A stretch of 11,564 nt of DNA from Euperipatoides rowelli (Eukaryota; Onychophora; Udeonychophora; Euonychophora; Peripatopsidae), in NCBI GenBank assembly GCA_003024985.2, contig PXIH01S0023796.1. One strand, given 5' to 3'. Below, piece by piece: positions 1-7,821 of the stretch. Each line of letters starts with the position of its first letter. The first letter of the stretch is position 1. Position numbers and translations under genes: made by a program. A model generated the notes under the pieces. That model was not told the DNA's origin. It saw only the letters and a program-made list of their open reading frames with translations, and made no database searches.

Positions 1-42
1 TAAAAAAACAAACCCTCTGCATTTGTGTTTGTAATTTTTCAG
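1..42 (+). other. 3' end of an upstream intron
   Basis: The window opens inside an intron. It ends in a T-rich stretch followed by TTTTTCAG at 35-42, a good splice acceptor, directly before a reading frame with clear protease sequence. The intron is interrupted by the window edge, so its length and the preceding exons (signal peptide, any regulatory domains of the zymogen) cannot be seen. Confidence 0.85.
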
Positions 43-128
43 GTTGTGGTATTAGTTCAATTGATTCCAAAGGACATATACGAGTTGTAAATGGAACTGA
101 TGCTATTTATGGTGAACTTCCATGGCAG
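43..128 (+). CDS. S1A serine protease, exon A (activation site)
   Basis: This internal exon encodes the zymogen activation region of a chymotrypsin-like (MEROPS S1A) serine protease. It starts after AG at 41-42 with two bases of a split codon, then reads 28 codons to CAG and the donor GT at 129. Visible features are CGISS at 45-59, where the Cys matches the Cys1 that tethers the propeptide to the catalytic chain in chymotrypsinogen-type zymogens; then GHIR followed by VVNGTDA, where cleavage after Arg would free the new N-terminal Val; and GELPWQ, the usual lead into the first beta strand. In the family the freed N-terminus folds into the protein to form the active site. VVNG replaces the more common IVGG, and NGT is a possible N-glycosylation sequon. 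The exon continues in phase 0 into 8646-8752. Substrate specificity cannot be judged because residue 189 is outside the window. The protein is probably secreted or ectodomain-located, by family. Confidence 0.93.
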
Positions 129-1871
129 GTAGGCTATATTAATTTCTAAAGTTCCTTTATTATTGTTGTTGTTATTATTTATTTTAAGTATTCACCATTA
201 TAGGCCTATTATTTATTTGGTTACAATTTAATTCTAATTTTATTCTTAAGTTTTAGCAAGTTTATTTACAGCTACACCATACATTATAGTGAGAGGCTAT
301 TAGGGGAAGGGTTATGAGGTAAGAACCGAGAGTGGGCTGTGAGTTAACTAGGACCCATTGTATTTCAATTTAGAATGGGCTTTTCGGTTAGTATATTTTG
401 CAATAAAACCTATAACAATACAAGCTTTAGTGACGTTCATTTAACAATACAAGCCATTGTTAGCTATTGTTGCAAAATTGACAATTGTGGACTATACAAG
501 CTCAAGAAAAGGTAGGATTTAAATTAGGCTATCATTTATTTTGTTTTAAAAAATTCAAATAAAGTAAAATATATTTTAATTTCATGGGATTCTTTGCTGG
601 GATACAAAGTAATACTTGTGTAGGTCAATAAGATCGATATTGCCATGCCATGCCGTGCACGTGCATCAAACGTTTGCATGAACTGTTAAAAATCGTTTAC
701 ACCATAATTTTCAAATTCATGTTGAATATATTNTTTTATAAGATTGAGATATAAAAGAAAGAAATTATGAACATGAATTAAGCTAAGAAGTGATAATCTT
801 TAGGTTATTAAAGTAACTAAAATAAATTAGAATATTTTTATTCTATGAATTAAATGATTATCCCAAATCTTTTTGAAACTTTTTTTTTTTAAGAATTTAG
901 AATCAAATTGAAACGCACTGTAGCTATTTCATGTACTCCAGATTGATGGAATTAATTTTGTTAAATACAAAATCATTCCTTAGTCAAAGCTTTTAATTAG
1001 AGCAATTTTTTATAGCAAGACAAATTAGCTATTTTTTTCCAATCCTGTCTTACGAAGCTGTGTCCATGATGTCCATCTCAACTACCTAATTGGTAAAAAA
1101 TAGCTTTATCAGTAAATAATGATTGAAAACTCTTGTCCAACCATAATGCTTTTACAGCTCCCCCCCCCCCATCTTTTTTTCATTTTGTTTTTGTGAAGAG
1201 AACTTTAAGTCTTCAATAAAGTTTAGAAGAAAACGAAATAATGTAAAGTGAAAATTGAAATAGGAAAAATAAATACAAAGTTTAGATTTCATGATTGACT
1301 TTTGCAGGGGATTTAAGTTTGAGTTTATGAAAATAAATATCAGGATTTCATTCAGCCCAACCATAAAACAAACAGGTGGTGTTTCTATAGTAATAGTGCT
1401 GATAAAGCTTACTATACAGGCATTATTATTTTATTTTGGCGGGGAAACTTACAATGAAGAAAATATTATAAATGACAAAATTTACATATTTTATTTGAAT
1501 AAAATAACTGTATAAGTCGGAAATGAATTCAGCCATACTTATACTTTGAATTGTATACACTTAGATTAAGAAGTAGCTTTTAGTCTTAATATAAACAAAT
1601 AATAAACACATATTATTTTGAGTGCTGACGATTAAGAAGGAACTATTTTAAAAAGTAGTTCAAAGGTATATGGGCAAAGTGAAATTTTACCGTATGGTGT
1701 AAAATTGTAAAATTTTACCATAGTTGTTATACATCGGTGGTGAAATAATTCTAATTAAAACTTAAAAAAAAAGCACTTTATTATTAAATAAAAATAAATT
1801 ATATATTCATTATTAGCAATATATTCAACAGGAATTTGAAAATTATGGTGTAGCTTGGACTCCCCCTTTTG
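129..1871. other. AT-rich intron sequence without recognised genes
   Basis: No coding remnant was found in any frame. Small items present are a direct repeat TAACAATACAAGC at 413-425 and 442-454, a self-complementary TGCACGTGCA at 656-665, an unresolved base N at 733, a C11 run at 1160-1170, and a cluster of AAATTTTACC-type words in both orientations at 1682-1719 that could fold into short hairpins. Open frames of about 70 codons here (1152-1364 minus, 1291-1515 plus) show no domain and no conserved-looking composition. Confidence 0.7.
1160..1170. repeat. C11 homopolymer
   Basis: Eleven consecutive C in an otherwise about 30% GC background, followed by AT and T7. It is a simple slippage-prone tract; the G-run is on the minus strand. 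Confidence 0.9.
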
Positions 1872-1902
1872 AATCGCTAACTGCAGAAAGGGGACATCTA
1901 AC
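1872..1902 (+). repeat. Left terminal inverted repeat
   Basis: It begins AATCGCTAACTGCAG and contains GAAAGGGGACATCTAAC. It pairs with 3318-3348 with two mismatches (the fifth and twelfth positions). The match does not extend outward: GAATC here against AAATC on the complement of the other arm. Confidence 0.85.
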
Positions 1903-1910
1903 CTTTTTTC

Positions 1911-1935
1911 AGAAAATGACTTTTTGTCATTTTCT
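1911..1935. repeat. Perfect 10-bp hairpin next to left end
   Basis: AGAAAATGAC, a T5 loop, then GTCATTTTCT. It lies 8 bases inside the left inverted repeat. It could be part of the transposon end structure. Confidence 0.8.
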
Positions 1936-2024
1936 TATATTTTAGACATAAACTCTTCATTTACTGAAGATAGAAGTCATTTGTGAAACTCCAAAGGCCT
2001 TAAATAATTCATCAAACTTTTGAT

Positions 2025-2046
2025 TTACTGCAAAAACGGGATATCT
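2025..2046 (+). repeat. Inner copy of the terminal motif (left)
   Basis: TTACTGCAAAAACGGG followed by ATATCT matches the copy at 3128-3149 at 19 of 22 positions and is related to the terminal repeat motif at 1878-1899. It also sits in an imperfect hairpin: TTTACTGCAA at 2024-2033 is complementary to TTGTAGTAAA at 2065-2074, with one mismatch or G-T pair. It could be a transposase-binding subterminal repeat; that function is inferred. Confidence 0.65.
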
Positions 2047-2344
2047 ACTTCAAAATTCCCCTTCTTGTAGTAAATTGAATGAATCCTACGAGACCGTACA
2101 ACTAGCTATTGTCACCATTACTGTTTAGATTTGTGCAGGTTATGTTTGTATATTTTAAAATGTCTAATTTTGATAGTTTTGATACTGTCAATATTATATA
2201 TGATTGTAAAAAGGAAGAAAGGTATTATTAATAAGCATATTAGAATGTAATAAAAAAAAAATGTGCCGGTCAAAATATAAATCATGTAATTGTCTGATTT
2301 ATTATGACATGAGTTGAAATCAAAAGATTTGAACTAATTTAATA

Positions 2345-3007
2345 ATTCTACCCTATCAGGGTTTACGTGACAGGGACCTCAGCATAATAAAACGAAAGTT
2401 GAATAAAGTCATTCGACCTACAGTACACAACAGAAGAATAGCCTACACCCAGATAATTACAAGTGGATCAAATAATCAAACAATATTAGAAGTAGTTAAA
2501 GTCAGTCATGGAGAGATTATAAATTTTAATGATCGGTAGAGTCAGTTACTTTAAAATAACTAAGTGTACAGTCCTATTAAAACAAGTTAATCTATCAAAC
2601 AAAATTTTTCTATGTTGACATGACATAATATGAGCTATGACAAATCTAATCCAGCATTACTATTCTGTAAAGAATTCATTAGAGGTTTAACAGAATATTA
2701 ATTCACATTCAAGAACTCAGTGAATTTACTTATTACAAAAGCATAGGAAAGCAAAATCCAATAATGAAAAACCTAATGGGCCACATCAGGGAAACTTTAT
2801 ACTCTATACCTGAAACTCACTTTCAATTTTCCAACAATGTTTTGGAGTGGCGGGAAACTTTATACTCTATACCTGAAACTCACNTTTTCCAACAATGTTT
2901 TGGAGTGGCGGGAAACTTTATACTCTATACCTGAAACTCACTTTCAATTTTCCAACAATGTTTTGGAGTGGCCAATAGTGGATAAAATATTGAACCAAAC
3001 TAAGTAA
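2345..3007 (+). pseudogene. Transposase-like C-terminal fragment (DUF7869-like)
   Basis: A broken plus-strand frame. It is open for about 58 codons from 2363 to 2536, with RDRDLSIIKRKLNKV near its start and ILEVVKVSHGEIINF near its end, then a TAG at 2537. After a few stops the same frame resumes at 2630 with MSYDKSNPALLFCKEF, then IRGLTEY, a stop, and FTFKNS. A frameshift near 2762 leads into HIRETLYSIPETHFQF and, after the tandem repeats, EWPIVDKILNQTK and a TAA at 3005. From memory, the order DRDF-like motif, hydrophobic VxVxxxDxxxF segment, CxEFIxGL motif and a short tail near YIPE matches the C-terminal domain (DUF7869) of a repetitive protein family common in arthropod and cnidarian genomes. 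No upstream half is present. It lies within 1872-3348 and is not functional: it carries stops, a frameshift and a duplicated tail. Confidence 0.55.
2789..2972 (+). repeat. Three tandem copies of a 63-bp unit
   Basis: Copies lie at 2789-2851 (63 bp), 2852-2909 (58 bp) and 2910-2972 (63 bp), almost identical. The unit starts GGGAAACTTTATACTC and ends TTTTGGAGTGGC. 63 bp is 21 codons, and the unit coincides with the C-terminal part of the transposase-like frame (ETLYSIPETHFQF, then NNVLEW). The middle copy has N at 2884 in place of the six bases TTTCAA, so its shortened length may be an assembly artefact rather than biology. Confidence 0.95.
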
Positions 3008-3127
3008 GTAGGCCTACATTGTATTTTGTTGCAGTTTTAAATGAGGCTACTATTTTGAATTGTATTTGATTACAATTTTGATTGAATATACTGAATATAT
3101 ACCAAAAAATAACATGTAAACTTTCAA

Positions 3128-3149
3128 TTACTGCAGAAACGGGACTTCT
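3128..3149 (+). repeat. Inner copy of the terminal motif (right)
   Basis: TTACTGCAGAAACGGG followed by ACTTCT. It has the same orientation as the left copies, unlike the right terminal repeat, so the four motif copies are three plus and one minus. Confidence 0.65.
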
Positions 3150-3302
3150 GAAGTTTTAAAAAATAGTTTTTTGACCAAATGAAACTTTTTTTTAAATTTG
3201 TTAATTGTCACATATTATAATGTCTATAAAGAACTTATGTTCCAAATTAAAACATTCTAAATTTAAAACTAACTCTTATATATAGTTTTTTTGTTCCTCC
3301 TG

Positions 3303-3320
3303 AACATTTTGGAAAATGTT
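3303..3320. repeat. Palindrome next to right end
   Basis: AACATTTT, GG, AAAATGTT: 8-bp perfect arms overlapping the inner edge of the right inverted repeat. It mirrors the position of the hairpin at the left end. Confidence 0.8.
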
Positions 3321-3348
3321 AGATGTCCCCTTTCTGAAGTTAGTGATT
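3318..3348 (-). repeat. Right terminal inverted repeat
   Basis: On the plus strand it starts GTTAGATGTCCCC and ends GTTAGTGATT. Read on the minus strand it is the partner of 1872-1902 at 29/31 identity. Confidence 0.85.
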
Positions 3349-4080
3349 TAACTATGTATTAATTGCTAATTTAAATCCCTTATAAGCAAAATTAATTGGA
3401 CTTAGATATACCCACTCCAGTTTCTGCTTCAATCATTCTTATTTCCATTTGATAATCGCAACGTCATCACATCCTCTTCACTTTCTTTTAAAATTTATAT
3501 TATAGGTCAAGAAAAATGACATTGTAAGGGATGGCTAGAGGTACCGGTAACAGAGCCATCACTAAGAGCGGCCACAAATGACAATCTAAATATTTATTTA
3601 TTTATTTTTTAAATAGGCATGTGTTGTTATTGGTATGGGCAATGTAAAATATGCCAATAACAACATGCACATTGATTAATTTTACCTTTGTATCCTGTAT
3701 CTGTATTATGAGAGTCATCATCCTATTAGAATCATTTTGTATTACATTTTAATAAAATAATTATTGTTTCCATCATTTGTGAAATAGTGCTGCCATGCCT
3801 TATTTCAAAATTTTGCCAATTTTCTGCTTATTTTTATTCTGCCTTCTCCTGTAATAAAATAATATAATTTCCTTTTGTAATTTTAGCTAATATTATTTTA
3901 GCTGTATTTGTTCTATTAAACATTTTTATGTTGAGTATTAATTTGATATTTTGTTCTATTTGTTGCATAGAAAAATAATATTAAATGACTTAATTAACTT
4001 TTCTGTTTGTTATAAAATAAAATAAAAATACTACTTTTAATTTTTTAACATTTCAACAACCAATTACCTTTTGTTTTCAC
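3349..4080. other. AT-rich intron sequence, no recognised gene
   Basis: No coding remnant was recognised. A GC-richer patch at 3531-3559 has ATGGCT/AGCCAT ends around a GGTACC and an overlapping ACCGGT palindrome. A long imperfect hairpin lies at 3617-3668. The rest is A/T runs. Confidence 0.65.
3617..3668. repeat. Imperfect 18-20-bp hairpin
   Basis: The left arm at 3617-3636 (GCATGTGTTGTTATTGGTAT) pairs with 3651-3668 (ATGCCAATAACAACATGC) around a 14-nt loop, with a 2-nt bulge and one G-T pair. It is more regular than chance, but I see no flanking stem of the kind expected for a microRNA precursor. Confidence 0.75.
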
Positions 4081-4578
4081 TCACCTCTTTCTTTTTAGGA
4101 TTCATTTTATTTTTGATCTAACCTTCATTTGTTGCTTTGGTATATTATTATTATTATTATTATCACTAACTTCTGATCCTGAAGTAGAAGTTTCATCTTC
4201 ATCAATTTCCATTTCTCGTGCTTTAGATCCTGAGATTTTGAAGATGGCTGTTACTGCATACCTTTGTCATCTTATTGTTCTTTCTTTAAATCTTAAAATT
4301 ATTTTCATCTATAGTTCATTATTTTTTCCTGCTTGAAATGTTTTAATAAAATTAAGTTTTTATTGATCCTGTTCCATTTTAAGTCCATGCGTATATTCTA
4401 TCACAAATTTATCTTAGCCTAATAATAGTGTTACATAATGATTGTCTACCATGACAATCATTGTGCTCTCCATTATATTGCATTCTACACTTACAGCAGT
4501 ATCTCTGCAGAAATCAGCTGATTTATGACCCTTTTTGTTACTATTTAGACATAAAGGCTGATTGCCTTTAATAGTTTT
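4081..4578 (-). pseudogene. Minus-strand coding fossil with damaged CCHC knuckle
   Basis: One minus-strand frame runs from 4578 down to about 4081 with only a handful of stops (the first at 4414-4416) and protein-like composition. Its first 54 open codons include CLNSNKKGHKSADF (4551-4510), which has the C-x2-C-x4-H-x4-C spacing of a retroelement zinc knuckle, with the second Cys replaced by Ser and the last by Phe. Further on are FVIEYTHGLKMEQD, LRFKERTIR, AVTAIFKISGSKA and an acidic/serine patch EMEIDEDETSTSGSEVSD, then an Asn run from the ATT microsatellite and a basic tail. The knuckle suggests a gag-like or other nucleic-acid-binding protein of a retroelement. The family is not recognised, and it is on the opposite strand from the gypsy pol fossil, so it is probably unrelated to it. 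Confidence 0.4.
4144..4163. repeat. ATT trinucleotide microsatellite
   Basis: About 6.7 units of ATT. On the minus strand it reads as an Asn run inside the coding fossil at 4081-4578. Confidence 0.9.
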
Positions 4579-5210
4579 TTAATCACCAATAAAAATTATA
4601 TGAGACATATCTTCTATAGATGTTCCATTAGTGGGAATGGCTGTGACACTTATAACATTAGTTTAACCATAGAATGATCTTTATAATGTTGTGTTTCAGC
4701 TTCAAATTTCTTTTTCCTTACATATTTTTGAAGTTACTTTTTAAGAAATATAATCTTTCTGCAATGGCAGCCAATGTATTTTAATGCTAATAACACTAGA
4801 TTCTCTTCTCCACTATGATGGAACCACTCATGCACCATTTAGAAATATGAAATTTTACTCAACCTTTGTTTTTATTATCTTGGAAACAAAGTCAATTCCT
4901 TTTATATTTCTGCTATTTCTATTACCTTTTATAACACTTGTTCTATGTCCATTGAAACCTGTTTTGTTTCATTAAACAATGTAAACACATATGTCTTTGC
5001 ATTAAATTAAAAGCCGACTTCATTTGAGTATTCCAGACTTTTCGGCCTTTTAAAATTTAATTAGTTTCTCAGAGTAATTTTGACTTTCATTATTTCAAAG
5101 TTTCTTACATTTCATAACATGTCCAAGTGACTTTGGATTGAAATCTCAGAGAGCCTGGTAAAATTTGAACTTTACCATTTGCCATTTTATCACGTGCCAA
5201 TGCAGAAATA
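4579..5210. other. Intron sequence, possible further coding decay
   Basis: The minus strand has scattered protein-like pieces here, such as a VHEWFHHSGEENL segment and a GHRTSVIKGNRNSR segment, in different frames. They may be the upstream part of the fossil at 4081-4578, but none carries a motif I recognise. On the plus strand, just before 5211, bases 5125-5150 could be the end of a retroelement protease/linker (VTLD-like), also unproven. The 63-codon plus frame at 4784-4975 is hydrophobic and T-rich without domain features. Confidence 0.4.
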
Positions 5211-5858
5211 GTCAGCATTAAAAACTTTAAAACACACATCACTATTAAAGAAGGAAGCACAAAATTGTAAACACAGGCCAATACCCTTTTCTCTTTTACC
5301 TAAAATTAAAAAAATAACATACAAAATGTCAAGGTCAAGGTATTTTAGAACCATTTTAGAAACCCTCAAAATGAACAGCGCATAGAATCCCAATTTTAAA
5401 AAGGATAATTCCCTTAGTATTTGTGTAGGCTATAAAGTTGGTCTTAACCCATGTATAAAAATAATCAATATCCTCTGTCTAGAATAGATGTGATTATTTA
5501 CCCTGGCTCAAGGTACAATTTTTAGTGAACTTCATATGTCCCAAGCTTGCCAGCAAGGAATACTTAATGAAGCCTCTCCATAATTTCTAACAATTAATAT
5601 ACATAAAGGTCTTTTTTATGTCACACATTTACCTTTTGGTATAGCATCAGCACCACAGTATTCCAAAAACATATGGACCAAATTCTAACTGGAGTTCCCA
5701 ACACAGCTTGTTAATTAGATGATATATTATTTGCAAGCCCAGACATTAACAACACTTCAAAGTTTAGAAAATGTTTTTAAAAAATAGAAGTAGACATACA
5801 TCTAAACAAAGAAAAATGTGACTTCTTGAAACCTGAAATCGAATACTTGGTCCATAAA
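5211..5858 (+). pseudogene. Gypsy reverse transcriptase remnant
   Basis: Motifs in order: HRPIPFS near 5272, QGILEP at 5336-5353, KKDNSLSICVGYK at 5398-5436, QYPLSRID at 5466-5489, SQACQQGILNEAS at 5539-5577, LPFGIASAP at 5629-5655, and after a one-base loss at about 5656 VFQKHMDQILTGVPN. The catalytic motif reads stop-LDD at 5712-5723, so the residue before LDD is lost to TAA while both Asp codons survive. LNKEKCDFLKPEIEYLVHK at 5802-5858 is the typical segment after the palm. Frameshifts occur near 5354, 5464 and 5656. The enzyme would copy element RNA to DNA; this copy cannot be translated. Confidence 0.88.
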
Positions 5859-6130
5859 TAAATGATAAAGATCTGCAATCCTAAAACTTACAGCAGAATC
5901 CATACTCACATCACTAGAACCAACAAATTTAGATCAACTCAGATTATTTTACGTTAGTTAATTAGTAATTACTTTTAAAAATTCATGGCAAACCTTGCAA
6001 CACTGTTAAACTCTCTCATTGTTATATAAAAATAAAAAAATAGTCTTGTTGTCCTATATAAAAGAAAGCTTTTCTAAATGTCAAAGAAAAGTGCCTCCTT
6101 ATCAAACATTATAATTCAGATCTACCTATA

Positions 6131-6430
6131 GTTTTAGCATCAGATTCTTCACCATTTGGACTAGGAACAGTACACTTGCAAGTAGTACTCAACTGATTAG
6201 AACACCCAGTAGATTCTCTTCTCAACAGCTGATATGAAATATTCACAACTTGATAAAGAACCATTAGGTATAACTTTGCCATCAAGATATTTGACCAATT
6301 TTTATATGGACATTCATTCACACTACTAACAGACCAATAACCTTTAACACGTATTTTTGGTGCTAATAAACAAATTTAATTTTAGCATCAGCTAGCCTAC
6401 AATACAAAGATGGATACTCAATCTTTCAGC
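6131..6430 (+). pseudogene. Gypsy RNase H remnant
   Basis: LASDSSPFGLGTV at 6134-6172 keeps the first RNase H Asp (6143-6145). KYSQLDKE at 6237-6260 and HSFTLLTDQ at 6311-6337 follow, the latter running into a TAA. Shortly after come pieces matching the end of the domain, with frame changes. In intact elements this domain removes the RNA strand after reverse transcription. Confidence 0.82.
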
Positions 6431-6747
6431 TTATTCTTATGAAATTAAATTACACCCATCTAAAGAAAGCTGCAATGCTTAGGATCTTTTATGACTACCT
6501 ATGATAAATAAAGAAGCAACTTCATTTGAAAAAGATGAATTTGTTCAACTTATTAACCAGAGGGAAGAGTTTCTTAGTGTACATACACAGATTGCTACAA
6601 TATGTCATACATGGTTGACCATAAAAATAAATTTCACAGGAATTAATTCCTTTCCAGAAAAGAATAGATGACATGTCTACACAAGAAGATTGTCCACTAT
6701 TGGGAACAAGAGTTATAATCCATATTTCATTGTGAAACAATATTCAC

Positions 6748-7425
6748 AAAGAGTTACACAGACACCACATAGGAATAGTAAAAAATGAAAATGTTAGCAT
6801 ATTCACTGTTTTGGTTACCAAAATTAGAACAACATATTGAATAACAAATTTATAATGACTGTTACATTTTTAGACATCATTATAAAGAACCTCATAAAAC
6901 ACCTCTACATACTAATCAAGCCTACCTAATCATGGGAGTGATTTCACATAGATTTTGCCAGAAATGCTGACGATCACATGTCCTTAGTAGTGGTCCACAC
7001 ATACTCTAAATGGCCTGAAGTAACACAAATGATTAAAATTAACATCATTCATACAATATTTGCCTTATAAAATCAATTCTCTCATTTTGTTACCCTTCAA
7101 AGAGAGTAACAGATAATGGTACTCAATATACTTCAGCCAAATTTGCACAAAATCATGACTTACTCCACACCCTAACCCCTACCTTTTCAACCAGCATCAA
7201 ACATTTAGGCTAAAAGATTTGTAAAGATATTAAAAACAATTTCAGTAAAAATGGATAATTTTCAAAATCTAACAGTGAAACCATATGACTTATTGTTCAC
7301 ATAATATTTAACTACACCTCTAACTAGAACATGAAAGTCTCCAACATAATTTTTCTTCAGAAGAACCTACTAAACCGGCTCCAGCTCATCAAACCACCAG
7401 AAAATTCAAAACTCAAAGGTCCGTA
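6748..7425 (+). pseudogene. Gypsy integrase remnant
   Basis: KELHRHHIGIVKNENV at 6748-6795 is the His part of the HHCC zinc-binding domain. HIDFARN at 6945-6965 keeps the first catalytic Asp, LVVVHTYSKWPEV at 6984-7022 follows, and VTDNGTQYTSAKFAQ at 7106-7150 keeps the second Asp. Near 7197 the frame reads ASNI-stop-AKRFV, so the expected catalytic Glu codon is AAA (Lys) at 7212-7214. A tail from 7305 (YLTTPL, then KSPT after a stop) matches the C-terminal core of this family. The stops, the Glu loss and the frameshifts show it is dead. Confidence 0.85.
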
Positions 7426-7821
7426 TAATCAAGCTTTAACTATAATACTCAGAACTTTTGTTTAATAAGGCTACCTAATGTGGATTAATTTTTCCCATCC
7501 TCTCACTCATTTTAATGATGAAGAATTATTGTTTTATTCAATAATATTTATTAAATTATTTAATATAAATTTTACTGTTCCACCCTTCCCTCTGGAGGCA
7601 TTTAGGGGGTGGGTCAAATATAGTTACTATTAAAGTGTTAAACGGTGTTTTGTTTAAATCTTTTTGTGCTAAGATATTTTGTGTAAATTCAAATCTTCCA
7701 ATTCCTTCATTTATCCTCCAAACAAGACATAGATTTTACTGATGAAGTTGTATAAATACTTGCTTTTCTTCAAACATCTGATTTTTCCCTATTTGAAGAT
7801 TTAAAATATTGTAAATGTCCA
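7426..7821. other. Sequence after pol; possible 3' LTR region
   Basis: No gene. A purine-rich AGGGGG-T-GGG run at 7604-7613 is followed by TCAAATATAG and lies about 180 bp after the pol fossil, where a polypurine tract and 3' LTR start would be expected. A TATAAATA at 7751-7758 lies downstream. No second LTR copy was found, so this is only a positional suggestion. Confidence 0.3.

Larger units (their letters stand above)
1872..3348 (+). mobile_element. DNA-transposon remnant with 31-bp inverted ends
   Basis: A 1477-bp unit is bounded by inverted repeats: 1872-1902 and the reverse complement of 3318-3348 agree at 29 of 31 positions (shared core CAGAAAGGGGACATCTAAC). Two further plus-oriented copies of the terminal motif lie inside, at 2025-2046 and 3128-3149. 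Between them is a broken plus-strand reading frame (2345-3007) resembling a transposase-like family, ending about 340 bp before the right end. Each terminal repeat is followed on its inner side by a small hairpin (1911-1935 and 3303-3320). What I see is the repeats and the frame; that they belong to one element is inference from their nesting. The size suggests an internally deleted, non-autonomous copy. I could not define target-site duplications or name a superfamily. Confidence 0.62.
5211..7425 (+). mobile_element. Decayed Ty3/gypsy pol (K02A2.6/Mag-like)
   Basis: Plus-strand fragments of a gypsy-type pol polyprotein appear in the canonical order RT, RNase H, zinc-binding domain, integrase, at spacings close to those of an intact element. 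They are broken by many stops and frameshifts. The details are in the three domain entries. The motif wording (RxPIPF, QGILEP, QYPL, LPFGIASAP, LDD, HSFTLLTD, KELHRHHIGI, TYSKWPEV, TDNGTQ) is that of invertebrate K02A2.6-like/Mag elements, as I know the family. No gag, protease or env was securely found, and I could not find matching LTRs by eye. The copy is ancient and inactive. Confidence 0.88.

Noticed and set aside
656-665. TGCACGTGCA palindrome with a CACGTG E-box
   Set aside because: A single short site deep in an intron; no cluster or conservation can be shown.
1291-1515. 74-codon plus-strand ORF
   Set aside because: AT-rich chance frame with Ile/Asn/Lys/Phe composition, no splice or domain evidence, and not in phase with the protease.
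2358-2536. Possible nested exon: acceptor-like TATCAG then 58 open codons
   Set aside because: The translation continues as recognisable transposase-like sequence beyond the stops, inside inverted repeats, so a transposon fossil explains it better than a host exon.
1872-3348. CRISPR-like reading of the repeated motifs and tandem units
   Set aside because: Repeats are few, divergent or directly adjacent without spacers, and the sequence is a eukaryotic intron.
4784-4975. 63-codon plus-strand hydrophobic ORF that could be a membrane peptide
   Set aside because: Hydrophobicity follows from T-rich sequence; there is no promoter, Kozak or family support, and the opposite strand may carry an older coding fossil.
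5190-5393. 67-codon minus-strand ORF
   Set aside because: It is antisense to the N-terminal RT motifs (RPIPF, QGILEP).
6109-6321. 70-codon minus-strand ORF
   Set aside because: It is antisense to clear RNase H motifs of the gypsy fossil on the plus strand (LASDSSPFGLGTV, KYSQLDKE).
6522-6740. 72-codon minus-strand ORF
   Set aside because: It is antisense to the segment between RNase H and integrase of the gypsy fossil and has no domain.
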